Source: Shewanella sp. 1CM18E
GTDB taxonomy: Bacteria; Pseudomonadota; Gammaproteobacteria; Enterobacterales; Shewanellaceae
Direction: 5' to 3'
Length of the DNA stretch: 64,000 nucleotides
Assembly (NCBI RefSeq): GCF_023161665.1
Contig: NZ_JALNTW010000003.1
Span: forward strand, 1 to 64,000
The translations under genes were made by a program, and so were the position numbers. The notes below the pieces were generated by a model, which saw only the letters and a list, made by a program, of their open reading frames with translations, was not told the origin of the DNA and searched no databases. Each line of letters opens with the position of its first letter. Positions within the stretch are counted from its first letter, which is position 1. Shown here in pieces: positions 36,723-47,883 of the stretch.

Positions 36723-38060
36723 ATGGAATCACAACTGTGGATTATCGGTACACTGCTTAGCAGTATCTTGTTGATCGTTATCAGCATCGTTAAGTTCAAG
36801 TTGCATCCTTTCCTTGCCCTGTTGTTAGCCAGCTTCTTTGTGGGCGGCATGATGGGCATGGCGCCACTTGAAATGATTAAGGCGATGGAGTCGGGCATTG
36901 GCGGTACGCTAGGCTTCTTGGCGATTGTTATTGGTTTAGGCACCATCTTAGGAAAGATGATGGAGATCTCAGGCGCAGCTGAGCGCATTGGTATCACCTT
37001 ACTCAAATCGCGCTATTTAAGCCCTGACGTCATCATGGTGTTAGTCGGCCTTATTTGCGGTATCACCTTGTTTGTGGAAGTGGGCGTGGTACTGCTTATT
37101 CCACTGGCCTTTTCGATTGCCCGTAAAACCAATACATCCTTGCTAAAACTTGCCATTCCGTTATGTACCGCATTGATGGCCGTGCACTGTATCGTGCCGC
37201 CGCACCCTGCTGCGTTGTTTGTGACTAACGCGCTAGGCGCTGATGTTGGCTCGGTAATTATTTGGGGTCTACTCATCGGTCTAGTGGCCTCACTCATTGG
37301 TGGTCCGCTGTTCCTTAAGCTGTTTGGCGACAAGCTGCCACATTTAAGCGTACCTGCTGAATTTAGCGAAGTGTCGACTCGCCAAGAGAGCGAACTACCA
37401 TCACTTGCCACCACCTTGTTTACCATTCTTTTGCCAATCATTTTGATGTTGGTGAAAACCGTGGCGGAACTGTACATGGAGCCGGATACTGCGCTTTACA
37501 CCACCCTTGAATTTATTGGTAACCCAATCACCGCGATGTTTATCGCCGCTTTTGTGGCGTACTACCTGCTAGGTTTGCGCAACAAGATGACCATGGGTAC
37601 CTTGCTGACTAAAACCGAAGACTGTTTTGCCTCTATCGCCAATATCTTGCTGATTATTGGTGCTGGCGGCGCGTTTAACGGTGTATTAAGTGGCAGCGGC
37701 ATGGGCGACAGCTTAGCGCAAATTTTGGCAAATCTTGATATGCACCCAGTGCTGCTGGCATGGTTAGTAGCGATTATTCTGCACGCCGCAGTGGGCTCGG
37801 CAACGGTGGCTATGATGGGCGCAACTGCAATTGTGTCACCGCTGTTGGTACTGTATCCAGACTTGAATCCAGTCATCGTGACTTTGGCAATCGGCTCTGG
37901 CGCTATCGGCTGCACTATCGTGACCGACTCCTTATTCTGGCTGGTTAAGCAATACACCGGCGCCACCATGAAACAAACATTTATGTATTACACCACAGCA
38001 ACCTTTATTGCCTCGCTGGTGGCTCTGGCGGCGACTTTCGCCCTTTCATATGTTATTTAA
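36723..38060 (+). CDS. dsdX: D-serine permease DsdX (GntP family)
   Basis: 445-residue inner-membrane transporter with about 12 hydrophobic helices. The sequence follows E. coli DsdX almost throughout, for example [40 protein letters not shown] and [20 protein letters not shown]. It imports D-serine for cleavage by the downstream dsdA product. The gene is followed after 19 bp by dsdA. Expression is presumably activated by DsdC. Confidence 0.96.
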   Translation: MESQLWIIGTLLSSILLIVISIVKFKLHPFLALLLASFFVGGMMGMAPLEMIKAMESGIGGTLGFLAIVIGLGTILGKMMEISGAAERIGITLLKSRYLSPDVIMVLVGLICGITLFVEVGVVLLIPLAFSIARKTNTSLLKLAIPLCTALMAVHCIVPPHPAALFVTNALGADVGSVIIWGLLIGLVASLIGGPLFLKLFGDKLPHLSVPAEFSEVSTRQESELPSLATTLFTILLPIILMLVKTVAELYMEPDTALYTTLEFIGNPITAMFIAAFVAYYLLGLRNKMTMGTLLTKTEDCFASIANILLIIGAGGAFNGVLSGSGMGDSLAQILANLDMHPVLLAWLVAIILHAAVGSATVAMMGATAIVSPLLVLYPDLNPVIVTLAIGSGAIGCTIVTDSLFWLVKQYTGATMKQTFMYYTTATFIASLVALAATFALSYVI

Positions 38061-38079
38061 TCCTAAAAGGGGAACTGAA

Positions 38080-39405
38080 ATGATGAACACTGAACAACTG
38101 CTAAACGACTTCCCTTTACTGACTCAGCTTATCAAGCTTGAAGAAGTGAGTTGGTTTGAAACCAAGGCGACCAACTTAGCACAGGCGCTACCTTATGTGG
38201 GTTTAGATAGCACAGATGTGGCCGATGCCAGCGCACGTCTGCAGCGTTTTGCACCTTATTTGGCACTAGCCTTCCCTGAGACTGCAGCCTCTAACGGCAT
38301 TATCGAGTCTGAAGTGGTTGTCATTCCGCAAATGCAGCAAGCGCTAGAAGCCAAGTACGGCCAAGCGATTGCTGGTAAGTTGATGCTGAAAAAAGACAGC
38401 CATCTACCAATCTCTGGTTCTATCAAGGCGCGCGGTGGTATTTATGAAGTACTTACTCATGCTGAGAAGCTGGCGATTGCTGCGGGTAAATTGAAAGAGT
38501 CTGACGACTACCAAATGTTGTTTACCGATGAGATGCGTAACTTCTTTAGTGGTTACAGTATCGCGGTAGGTTCAACCGGTAACTTAGGCATGTCTATCGG
38601 CATTATGAGCGCCAAACTTGGCTTTAAAGTGAGTGTGCATATGTCGGCTGATGCGCGTCAATGGAAGAAGGATAAGCTGCGTAGCCACGGCGTGTCGGTA
38701 CATGAATATGAGCAAGATTATGGTGTCGCGGTTGAGCAAGGCCGTAAGGCGGCAGAGTCTGATGCTAACTGTTTCTTTATTGATGATGAAAACTCGCGCA
38801 CGCTATTTTTAGGCTACTCGGTGGCTGGTGAGCGCTTAAAGGCGCAGTTTGACGCGGCAGAGATTAAGGTCGATAGCGAGCACCCGCTGTTTGTGTATCT
38901 ACCTTGTGGTGTGGGCGGTGGCCCAGGTGGGGTGGCGTTCGGTCTTAAGCTTGCTTTTGGTGATAACGTGCATTGCTTCTTTGCTGAGCCAACGCATTCT
39001 CCTTGTATGTTACTGGGCGTGCACACAGGTCTGCATGACGAAATTGCGGTACAAGACTTAGGCATTGATAACGTCACTGCTGCTGATGGTTTAGCGGTAG
39101 GCCGTGCCTCAGGTTTTGTCGGCCGCGCCATGGAGCGTATGCTTGACGGTTACTACACGCTAAGCGATCAGCATATGTATGACCTACTTGGCTTATTAGC
39201 TAAGAGTGAAGCCATCGAGCTTGAGCCATCTGCCCTTGCGGGTATGCCGGGCGCACTTCGCGTCAGCGCAGATCTACAATACCAAGCCAGAGTGGGGCTA
39301 ACACCTGAGATGATGAGCAATGCAACACACGTGGTGTGGGCGACTGGGGGCGGCATGGTGCCAGCGAAAGAGATGGCTAAATACTTAGCGCAATCGGCGA
39401 GCTAA
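38080..39405 (+). CDS. dsdA: D-serine dehydratase (ammonia-lyase)
   Basis: PLP enzyme converting D-serine to pyruvate and ammonia. 441 residues from the ATG at 38080 (AGGGG seven bases upstream), nearly equal to the 442 of E. coli. The PLP lysine is in SGSIKARGG (Lys116) and the phosphate-binding glycine loop is [14 protein letters not shown]. The open frame extends upstream into dsdX, but that part is not coding. Together with dsdX it forms an inducible D-serine utilisation and detoxification operon. Confidence 0.97.
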   Translation: MMNTEQLLNDFPLLTQLIKLEEVSWFETKATNLAQALPYVGLDSTDVADASARLQRFAPYLALAFPETAASNGIIESEVVVIPQMQQALEAKYGQAIAGKLMLKKDSHLPISGSIKARGGIYEVLTHAEKLAIAAGKLKESDDYQMLFTDEMRNFFSGYSIAVGSTGNLGMSIGIMSAKLGFKVSVHMSADARQWKKDKLRSHGVSVHEYEQDYGVAVEQGRKAAESDANCFFIDDENSRTLFLGYSVAGERLKAQFDAAEIKVDSEHPLFVYLPCGVGGGPGGVAFGLKLAFGDNVHCFFAEPTHSPCMLLGVHTGLHDEIAVQDLGIDNVTAADGLAVGRASGFVGRAMERMLDGYYTLSDQHMYDLLGLLAKSEAIELEPSALAGMPGALRVSADLQYQARVGLTPEMMSNATHVVWATGGGMVPAKEMAKYLAQSAS

Positions 39406-39431
39406 TTAGGCTCACTCGTTCAAGACAAAAC

Positions 39432-39478
39432 AGCAGAGCTTGCTAGGCCGATTTATTCGTTCTAGGCTCTGCTTTTTT
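39432..39478 (+). terminator. dsdXA terminator
   Basis: AGCAGAGC pairs with GCTCTGCT, extended by CTAG/CTAG with a 3-nt bulge, and TTTTTT follows. It lies 27 bp after the dsdA stop; the convergent M16 gene ends 18 bp beyond. Confidence 0.8.
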
Positions 39479-39495
39479 ATTTGGTCATTTGGGTT

Positions 39496-41055
39496 TTAGT
39501 CATCAGCAGATACACCGACTAACGTCCACTCTGGTAGCTTTTGCTTGATATCGCTTTCAATCTTGGCTCTGTCGCCGCGGATCACAATATACGGAGTGTT
39601 TAAAAATACGCTTTGTGCAATGGTTTGTAACTGCTCTGGGGTTAGTGCATCGAGCCGCTGGTTTTGCGCTTGTTGCTGCTCGGTAGAGTTGCCGCGAATA
39701 AGCTGTTTAATCCTATCGGCTTCAATGGCGCGATAGCTGGCTTGGCGGAGGATCTTTTGGCTAGTGAGGTAAGTTTTTAATGCGCTTACCTCATCAATTG
39801 ATGCGCTGGACTCTGTGGTTAATGCGAGATGGTCTAGTACGCCACTGATAAAGGCGCCGCTATGTTCAAGTTTAGTGCTGCCGTAAAATTTGAGTGTGCG
39901 TGACAACGGATTATCAAAACAGCGGCCATAAATGCCATAAGTTAAGCCGCGCACCTCGCGTAAGTCATGATATAAACGTCCTGAAAAACTGCGCCCCAGC
40001 CAGCTGGCAAGTAGCTTGCAATCTTGAATATCGTCAGCTGTTTGTTGTTGGTTTTGCTGATTAACAGTTAAAGGGTAACCAATACGGACTTGAGTTTGTA
40101 CGCTGCCGGGAGCGTCGATAATAAACAAAGTTTTTTGGCTATTACTGGCAGGCACCTCTAGTTTGAATGTACTTAAAGGTAGGGGGGCAACTTGTTGAGA
40201 CTTAGCCGTTAATGCGGCCAAATCTTGTGCTAGTTTGGCATTGAACTCACTGTTTTTAGCCAAGCTTTGGTTAGTTATGACCGCCCATTTTGACTGGCTG
40301 ATAATTTTATCTCGAACTTGATTGAGCTTGGCTAAATCAAGTTCGTCAGCCAGTGATTTGTCATTTAGCGCTTGGTTATAAATATGCTGCTCACCAAGGA
40401 TTTTTTTCGCCCATACATTATCTATTTCGGCGCCGCTGTAAGCATTAATATGTTTAGCTAATTTAAGCTGACGGCGTACATTGGCAATATCTATTTCATT
40501 AAAACTATCAGCTTGCCAAAACTGGATTAACAGTGAACTTGCGAGCTTTGGTGAATCAGGGCAATCAATACTCATGGTTAGGCTGTGTATGCTTGCTCTA
40601 ATGCGCAAGCTTTCGCTACAGGCCAGGCTTGATTGCTGCGCTATCCAAGTTACTTTCTCCGTAAGCGCCTGTATTAGCACATCTAAATTTTGCAGCGGTT
40701 GTTGGCTGTAGGCGACTAATGAGATGTGATTAAGCCCCGATAAGGTGTTATCGAGTGAATACAACTTTAACTCAGAATTAAATGGGTTTTGTGGCAAAGC
40801 TTCAATTGATAAAGCCTCATTTGATGAAGTGGTTGTTGAAGTTGATGTTAAAGGGGCAACACTAGGAGCGCCTTGCAGCGAGTTAAAAACCGGTAAGCTT
40901 GGCTCTGCAGTCGGAGTAAATTCAATCTGAGTTTGCTGGCAGCCGAGTAAGCTAAAAAGAGTGGCGACTAACAATGCTAGAAACACTGCTTGATAGCATA
41001 GAGTTTGTGGCATTCGCTTAGGTTGAACTTGTTGAAACATTAACTTTGTTTGCAT
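39496..41055 (-). CDS. M16-family protein, lipoprotein, probable non-catalytic partner
   Basis: About 519 residues with a lipobox SLLGC near residue 38, so a lipid-anchored envelope protein. The M16 fold is recognisable in the C-terminal half (LLASWLGRSFSGRLYHDLRE, then GLTYGIYGRCF, the R/Y-type substrate site), but there is no HxxEH zinc motif. In two-component M16 systems one subunit has the zinc site and the other has the R/Y pair; this is the R/Y type. The start ATG at 41055 overlaps the stop of the upstream catalytic subunit gene (TGATG), which implies tight translational coupling. Confidence 0.88.
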   Translation of the reverse strand: MQTKLMFQQVQPKRMPQTLCYQAVFLALLVATLFSLLGCQQTQIEFTPTAEPSLPVFNSLQGAPSVAPLTSTSTTTSSNEALSIEALPQNPFNSELKLYSLDNTLSGLNHISLVAYSQQPLQNLDVLIQALTEKVTWIAQQSSLACSESLRIRASIHSLTMSIDCPDSPKLASSLLIQFWQADSFNEIDIANVRRQLKLAKHINAYSGAEIDNVWAKKILGEQHIYNQALNDKSLADELDLAKLNQVRDKIISQSKWAVITNQSLAKNSEFNAKLAQDLAALTAKSQQVAPLPLSTFKLEVPASNSQKTLFIIDAPGSVQTQVRIGYPLTVNQQNQQQTADDIQDCKLLASWLGRSFSGRLYHDLREVRGLTYGIYGRCFDNPLSRTLKFYGSTKLEHSGAFISGVLDHLALTTESSASIDEVSALKTYLTSQKILRQASYRAIEADRIKQLIRGNSTEQQQAQNQRLDALTPEQLQTIAQSVFLNTPYIVIRGDRAKIESDIKQKLPEWTLVGVSADD

Positions 41056-42542
41056 CACATTACGCTCTCTTCAAGGCTGTCTGACATGCCTTTAGGCAAG
41101 AACTCTAAAATTGATTTGGTGGCGCGGATATACCAAGGTGGCAGCAGATCTAAGCGCACAGTATTGGCGACAAAGTATTTTTGGGTAATTGCTTGTATAT
41201 CTGTACTGCTTACAGCATTTATTCGCTCCCAAGGCCCGGTTAGCGGCTGTAATTTATCGCGAGTTTGGCTGGCTGATAGATATCGTGACAGCAATGATGG
41301 TGAGTCTAAGCGCTTAAGGGCGTTATTGAGCCAGATCTGTTTAAGCTGACAAAGATCTGGCTCTGCTAATGGCTCACTGGCGACCCGATTAATTAGCGCT
41401 TCGGCGTTTTCAGTGAGGGTATCAAGTGAGGTGCGAGCGCGGGGCACAAGTACCAAATTAGTGACGCCGTGATGCGTCATGGTCAGAGGAATGGAGTAAC
41501 TTAATAGTTGCTCTGGATCATTTAAGCTTGTTGCTTGCAGTAAGCTGCTTTTATTTTGAAATAGATAAGCTTCGATTAATGCCAGTCCCGGCGCATCGGC
41601 AGAACCACTGCCTGCGGTGTGCCAAGCGAGTAATACAGCAGGCCATGGGCCGCGTTCATCAACAATTTCTCCGTGCACAGGTTTTGGCGTGACTACCAGA
41701 TCATCAAGTTGAGTGCGCTTGTTGTCTGGTGCTTGCCAGTCACCAAATTGGCTATCAATCCAGGTTTGGGTTTGCTGTGGAATATCACCCACTAAACTAA
41801 GCTGCATCGAATCTGGCCGATAATAGCGCTGATGAAAGGCGTTTAAACTCTCAGGTGTGGCAGCTTTTACATCTTCGACACTGCCGATAACCGCGTGGCC
41901 GTATGGCGTACCGCTAACCTGTGATAGCAAAAACTCCATTGCTTTACGTACATAGGGTTGGTTATCAATGGTGGTGGCCATTTCTTCGAGTACCGCACCT
42001 TGTTGGTTGCTCACAGTGGCTTGAGTCAGCATTGGATAGCGAAACCGGTCGGCCTCTAGCCACAAGCTAAGTTCAAGAGCCTGTGATGGGATAGTCAGAT
42101 AATAGTTAGTGAAATCAAAGAAGGTACTGGCATTAAATTGGCCGCTCAATGCGCTAATGGTTTGAGTGTAGCTGTCACCGGGAGCATGTTGGCTGCCTTT
42201 AAATAGCATATGCTCGAACAGATGCGCGTAGCCTGTTTGGCCTTTAACTTCGTTACGCGAGCCGACATCAAACTGACTAGCGATTGATACCGCTTGAGTG
42301 TTTTCAAGCGCTAAAGTGCGCACTTGCAGGCCGTTATCTAACAGGCGATATTGAATTTGCTGCTCCGCATCATAGAGCGGCTGGGCAAGGGCGCTGAGGT
42401 CGCAGCTTTGCGGGGCTAATCTGTCTTGAGCGCTGACAGGAAAAGCGAGCACAGATATAGTGCTCAATACAGCCAGCGTTTTGAATACCGCAGTGCAGAT
42501 ATAAAGGCGAGGTTTGGTGATCTTGCTAACTATTGAACGCAT
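41055..42542 (-). CDS. M16-family zinc metallopeptidase
   Basis: 495 residues with an N-terminal signal peptide (cleavage near PVSA-QD). The inverted zinc motif HLFEH (HxxEH) is at about 87-91, followed by the expected downstream glutamate in the EEMAT region. M16 enzymes form a clamshell that degrades peptides. This should be the active half of a heterodimer with the lipoprotein encoded next. AAGGA precedes the ATG by four bases. Periplasmic location is expected. Confidence 0.93.
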   Translation of the reverse strand: MRSIVSKITKPRLYICTAVFKTLAVLSTISVLAFPVSAQDRLAPQSCDLSALAQPLYDAEQQIQYRLLDNGLQVRTLALENTQAVSIASQFDVGSRNEVKGQTGYAHLFEHMLFKGSQHAPGDSYTQTISALSGQFNASTFFDFTNYYLTIPSQALELSLWLEADRFRYPMLTQATVSNQQGAVLEEMATTIDNQPYVRKAMEFLLSQVSGTPYGHAVIGSVEDVKAATPESLNAFHQRYYRPDSMQLSLVGDIPQQTQTWIDSQFGDWQAPDNKRTQLDDLVVTPKPVHGEIVDERGPWPAVLLAWHTAGSGSADAPGLALIEAYLFQNKSSLLQATSLNDPEQLLSYSIPLTMTHHGVTNLVLVPRARTSLDTLTENAEALINRVASEPLAEPDLCQLKQIWLNNALKRLDSPSLLSRYLSASQTRDKLQPLTGPWERINAVSSTDIQAITQKYFVANTVRLDLLPPWYIRATKSILEFLPKGMSDSLEESVM

Positions 42543-42766
42543 TAATTCCTTTTAACCCTGTTTAAACCGCCGATTAATATCTTCAGCAACAGCTTAATTT
42601 ATATCAGGTAAAGTTAGCGTATTCCATTCTAAATGGCACAAGGCTGTGTTGCGTTCGGTCAAGTCTAATCACTCAGGCGACAGTCATTTGGCTAAAGCCT
42701 TATCTACACTTGGTTCGACAAGTACTATTCTGTTGCCTCTGAGTAGTTTTACAGACTGAATAATTC

Positions 42767-43105
42767 TCAGCCCATTTGGGTAATGAAGGTTTGCTCGTCA
42801 TCCACAAACGCCACAAAGCCGCCGTGATAGATAAATACCCGACCACGCCCTTCAACTACACAGGCAAGCTGTGGGTACAAGTCTTCTTCGTTATTCTGAC
42901 TTTGATAAACGCCAGTATCTGTGATTACGCCGTCGAGTGCAGGCAAATATCCATAAGTACGTTTGGCTTGATCAATCAGGCTCAATTCACTAGTTCTAGA
43001 GAAGCAGGAGGGGATTGCACCTGCATCCTCGATAAACATAGTTTTCAATTCTTCAAAAGCGGTAATCACCAGCCAGTCGATACCGTTAATATGATGAATA
43101 TGCAT
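42767..43105 (-). CDS. Small hypothetical protein
   Basis: About 112 residues from the ATG at 43105 (MHIHHINGIDWLVITAFEEL). The frame stays open to 43180, but that extension starts with TTG and looks non-coding. No signal, membrane segment or known motif is visible; it is a mixed alpha/beta-looking protein ending GFVAFVDDEQTFITQMG. It borders the hairpin-rich accessory patch. Function unknown. Confidence 0.55.
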   Translation of the reverse strand: MHIHHINGIDWLVITAFEELKTMFIEDAGAIPSCFSRTSELSLIDQAKRTYGYLPALDGVITDTGVYQSQNNEEDLYPQLACVVEGRGRVFIYHGGFVAFVDDEQTFITQMG

Positions 43106-43863
43106 TGCGTTTCTCGGTAATTCTGATGCGAAGATTGTATCACTAACACGAGCAGAGCCTAGTAGTTTCGTTGCTATCAACCGCCTGCAGCGGGGGAGGA
43201 ACTAGCCTTGGAATGAAGGTAGGTTTCATTTTTTGTATCGTTGCTATGGGGTAGCCCGTTTGAACTTGTAGCTCCATAGTTATTAATCGCCTGTAGCGGT
43301 TGCTGGACAGGATGTCCGAATGTCATGGTCACATGGTCAATGATGTTCCCTACATCATAATGACATTTCCCATATCGCTTTGGGTCAGATGTGAAGGAGA
43401 GACCGCATGTGCAGACACTGTTGAAGCTCGCCGCTAGTACATCTGACCTCCATGGACGGAGGGAATGCCAAATTCAGTATGGAGCTGAATTGGCCTTGTA
43501 GGCTCAACGAAAACAAACAACATCCCTATTTAAACACCAGTTCGACATCCTGTCTCTCGTTCGATAGCTTGATAACCTCGTTATCTCTCACCCTGTTTTC
43601 GACGGCTTCAGCCGTATCTGCACTAGGTTAACCAAGCATGATTCTGGTGATTCGAGTCATGGTTATTTAAGACTCGATAATTAACTGTTTCAAATTTGCT
43701 TCGACATTTTTATGCAAATCACTTTACATAAATTAGCTAGGTTGCTAATTTATCTAAATCAATAAAGTAAAGGGATTTATCCGAGACGTAGGATAATAAG
43801 TCATTAGGTATAAAAGGTTTACTTAATAACTCGGTTTACAATAAAGACGAGAAGGAGCTCGAA
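43106..43863. repeat. Hairpin-rich repeat element, left array
   Basis: About 760 non-coding bases. Several small perfect hairpins are visible: GGACA-GGA-TGTCC (43305-43317), CCTCC-ATGGAC-GGAGG (43447-43462), AATTCAG-7nt-CTGAATT (43471-43491), GACA-TCC-TGTC (43544-43554), GATAAC-CTC-GTTATC (43571-43585) and ACGGC-TTCA-GCCGT (43602-43615). The complement of 43404-43419 is AGTGTCTGCACATGCG, a 16-mer found again at 44906-44921 in the opposite orientation. The last 180 bp are plain AT-rich sequence before the next gene. Confidence 0.6.
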
Positions 43864-44199
43864 ATGAAAAAAATAATCTTATCGATTTTTTTAATAGGTG
43901 TCTGTACAAATTTAAGCGCAAAGGAATTAACAAACGGAGTTACGAAATACAGTGAAAGCTCTATAAAAGAGCTAAAACTAGATTCAATGAGTGAACTGCT
44001 TATAAATTATTTCAATGAACATGAATTAACACCTCAAGCAATTAACAAAATTACATATTTGGCTGATGGTCAATTAACGAAAAAATCTTCGGAAGAAAAA
44101 AATAGTTTAAAGTCGGCCGAGTCTGTTGAATTACTACTCAACAATAAAACGCTAATTGTCAATGTAATCAGCCGTAAAAACCCCGAAAAAGATAAATAA
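43864..44199 (+). CDS. Small exported hypothetical protein, AT-rich
   Basis: 111 residues with a clear signal peptide (MKKIILSIFLIGVCTNLSA, cleavage after SAKE-like site) and a charged, lysine-rich mature part. AAGGAG precedes the ATG by seven bases. Base composition is much more AT-rich than the neighbouring housekeeping genes. No homologue is recalled. It lies between two hairpin arrays and looks like accessory cargo. Confidence 0.65.
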   Translation: MKKIILSIFLIGVCTNLSAKELTNGVTKYSESSIKELKLDSMSELLINYFNEHELTPQAINKITYLADGQLTKKSSEEKNSLKSAESVELLLNNKTLIVNVISRKNPEKDK

Positions 44200-44299
44200 A
44201 AAAAGATAAATACTGCTTGGCTTTTGTCACTGTGTTTCCAAATTATAGCCAAGCATTGTTTTCCTATTATTGTAGGCGTTAGTATTACAGGGAGGTTCA

Positions 44300-44731
44300 G
44301 TGAGGTTTGTTCAATCTCGTTTTCAAGATTACTTTTCAAGATGCTATGAAGCTATATGTTTTCTTGGTTGGTATTTGCTAGTTTTCATCACTTTAAAATT
44401 ATTATTTTCATATGATGTTGGGTTTACTCAAAATGTAGTTTTTTCTGTCCTATTTATTATAGGTACGTTGGTTTACTTTAAATTTAAACACAAAAGTGGC
44501 TCTCAATATTTAGAATTTATCAATGGCAAAGTAATATATAGGTTTCAAGATGTAGTTGCTGAAATTGAACCTAATGACTACCAAGGTTATAAAATTACAA
44601 AGCTTCTACCATATAAAGTTGTAATTTATAACAAAGTGTATGGTAAAACTAAATTTAGTTATTACGCTTTTTCATTAGAGCAAAGGCGAAAAATATTTAA
44701 GTTATTAGATGAAATGAAAGATAAAAGATAA
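44300..44731 (+). CDS. Small membrane protein, AT-rich, with repeat-embedded stop
   Basis: 143 residues from a GTG start with an excellent ribosome-binding site (GGGAGG four bases before). Two hydrophobic helices (about 17-37 and 45-63) are followed by a basic cytoplasmic domain with beta-strand-like segments (YLEFINGKVIYRFQDV). No family is recognised. The stop codon lies within a tandem heptamer repeat, so changes in repeat number would alter the C-terminus. Composition and position match the preceding orphan gene. Confidence 0.65.
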   Translation: MRFVQSRFQDYFSRCYEAICFLGWYLLVFITLKLLFSYDVGFTQNVVFSVLFIIGTLVYFKFKHKSGSQYLEFINGKVIYRFQDVVAEIEPNDYQGYKITKLLPYKVVIYNKVYGKTKFSYYAFSLEQRRKIFKLLDEMKDKR

Positions 44732-44760
44732 AAGATAAAAGATAAAAGATAAAAGATAAA
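44717..44760 (+). repeat. Tandem AAAGATA heptamer repeat
   Basis: Six perfect copies of AAAGATA plus AA, spanning the last five codons of the preceding gene and running on past its stop. The unit length of 7 is not a multiple of three, so slippage would shift the reading frame at the end of the protein. Confidence 0.9.
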
Positions 44761-45386
44761 GGGGTCGGAGCGAATTAGCTCGTCAATCGTAACGCTAAAT
44801 GCCAAAGGTTATGCTTTTTTAATTCGGTGTAGATACGGCTGAGGCCTTTGATGGCATGGATGCCATCGCAGAGCTTACAGGGACGTACTTGTAGCGTGTC
44901 TCAGAAGTGTCTGCACATGCGCTGGCCGCAGGCCATTGGAACCACTTTTGTTTTTAGTCATAACCGCAAAGCTGGATGAACTCGTAGGTTGGCAGAAAAC
45001 ACCCATTCCCCATCGGAGTTGCCGAAGATATTGAAGAACTCTTGTAAATATTAGCCGCGTGAGCGAGTCATGGATGACGAGGTAGCCTTAGGTGAGCCAT
45101 GGTCTTTCTTGTGCATCCTGCACTTCAAGACATTCAGGCTTCCTGCCTATCAGAGGCGAATATGAGGCGATAGCGATTTTCGAAAATGACTGAGGATCTA
45201 CAACTTCGTCGGGGCGGCAGGGGTGATCCAAGAGGGGATTGCTGTTGATCCCCTCTTGGCCGAGTGTGAGCTGGAAGCTCACGACCCTAGTCAGGCGCAG
45301 CCTGATATGTGGCAAAGCCACGACTTCAACTGTTAGACGAAGTCTAACTGTCAAAACCAAGCAGTATGGGTTAATGCAAACCTAAA
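44732..45386. repeat. Hairpin-rich repeat element, right array
   Basis: About 650 non-coding bases packed with short perfect hairpins: ATGGCA-TGGA-TGCCAT (44851-44866), GTCA-TGGA-TGAC (45067-45078), GTGCA-TCC-TGCAC (45111-45123), AGGC-TTCCT-GCCT (45136-45148), a 12-bp stem CCAAGAGGGGAT with 8-nt loop (45228-45259), GTGAGCT-GGA-AGCTCAC (45266-45282), CAGGC-GCA-GCCTG (45292-45304), GTGGC-AAA-GCCAC (45309-45321) and GTTAGAC-GAA-GTCTAAC (45332-45348). The 16-mer AGTGTCTGCACATGCG is at 44906-44921. The open frame on the minus strand here is a by-product of the repeats. Confidence 0.65.
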
Positions 45387-46313
45387 CTACTTATACAACG
45401 AAGCATCACCTTTATTCGGTCGAGTCTTAAAGCGCCTGTGCAACCACATATACTGTGACTTATTGCGGCTAATAATCTCTTCGATGATCTTATTACCGCG
45501 CTTAGCATCTTCAATCTCGTTTTCGCCGGGGAAGTTATCTAATGCTGGTTGGATCTCAATATTGTAGCCGGTGTCATCATTATTACGTTCAACAAAGAAA
45601 GGTAACACTTTGGCTTTGCCTAGCTTGGCGAGGGTGGTTGCACCGGTAATGGTGGCGGCTTCAGGGACATTAAAGAAAGGGATGAAAATGGCACTTGAGC
45701 GGCCAAAATCTTGGTCGGCGGTGTACCAGATAACATTAGGTTCGCGGAGGCTGCGCACCATTTGGCGTAAATCTCGTTTGGGGACTAAGGCCTTGTTTGA
45801 ACGCAGGCGACCTTTTACCTGTAGATATTCCATTAGTGGATTGTTGTGGGGCCGATAAACCCCAACTCCGGGTTGAAACTGCCCAAAAATTCGAGCGCCC
45901 ATCTCTAATGGTAAACAGTGCACGGCAAACAAAATAACGCCTTGGCCATTGGCTAATGTTTGCTCCACATGCTCCTTGCCTTTAATGGTCATGTGTTTTT
46001 GGATTTTTTCATCCGACCACCACCAAGCGTTTGCGGTGTCGAATACTGCTTTACCTGTTTCTTCAAAGTTTTGCTTGAGTAGCTGCCTTATTTCACTATC
46101 AGGCATATCGGGGAAACACAGTTCGAGATTACGTCTGGCGGTTTTCACTCGGCTGCCTACTAGCTTCATTGCCAGTCGGCCGAGTCCTGCGCCCAGTTTC
46201 ATTTGAATGGCTAGCGGTAGCATTTGCGTCAGCCGCATAAATCCCACGCCTAACCATAATAGCCAGTACTTAGGATGATAAAGGTGAGATGAAAATTGAG
46301 CTTTTTCTACCAC
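45387..46313 (-). CDS. lpxL: Lipid A biosynthesis lauroyl acyltransferase (LpxL/HtrB type)
   Basis: 308-residue inner-membrane acyltransferase that adds a secondary acyl chain to Kdo2-lipid IVA. One N-terminal hydrophobic segment (about 15-35) is followed by the catalytic H-x4-E motif HCLPLE near 132-137 and the family stretch GVGVYRPHNNPLMEYLQ. WYTADQDFGRSSAIFIPFF is also diagnostic. The length is normal. It is divergent from hldE, 99 bp apart, so two LPS genes share one control region. LpxL rather than LpxM is favoured by the H-x4-E surroundings; I did not test it further. Confidence 0.93.
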   Translation of the reverse strand: MVEKAQFSSHLYHPKYWLLWLGVGFMRLTQMLPLAIQMKLGAGLGRLAMKLVGSRVKTARRNLELCFPDMPDSEIRQLLKQNFEETGKAVFDTANAWWWSDEKIQKHMTIKGKEHVEQTLANGQGVILFAVHCLPLEMGARIFGQFQPGVGVYRPHNNPLMEYLQVKGRLRSNKALVPKRDLRQMVRSLREPNVIWYTADQDFGRSSAIFIPFFNVPEAATITGATTLAKLGKAKVLPFFVERNNDDTGYNIEIQPALDNFPGENEIEDAKRGNKIIEEIISRNKSQYMWLHRRFKTRPNKGDASLYK

Positions 46314-46406
46314 GTAATTCTCGAATCCATTGAAAAATTACTCATTATTCTAACTCAAATTCGATTAAAATTAGGTACAATCACTATTAAATTTTGTGAA
46401 AGATAA

Positions 46407-47843
<1,437 letters not shown>

Positions 47844-47883
47844 TGGTTAGCCGATAGGGCGACTCAGTAAAGGTTAAGCTGAA

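Noticed and set aside
38008..38079. Extension of dsdA into dsdX
   Set aside because: Overlaps the transporter coding sequence and exceeds the E. coli length; a strong ribosome-binding site precedes 38080.
44717..44760. Tandem repeat as a CRISPR array
   Set aside because: Unit of 7 bp with no spacers and no cas genes.
45088..45360. 90-residue minus-strand open frame in the right hairpin array
   Set aside because: It is made of the hairpin repeats, has no ribosome-binding site or recognisable domain, and such frames arise from repeat sequence.
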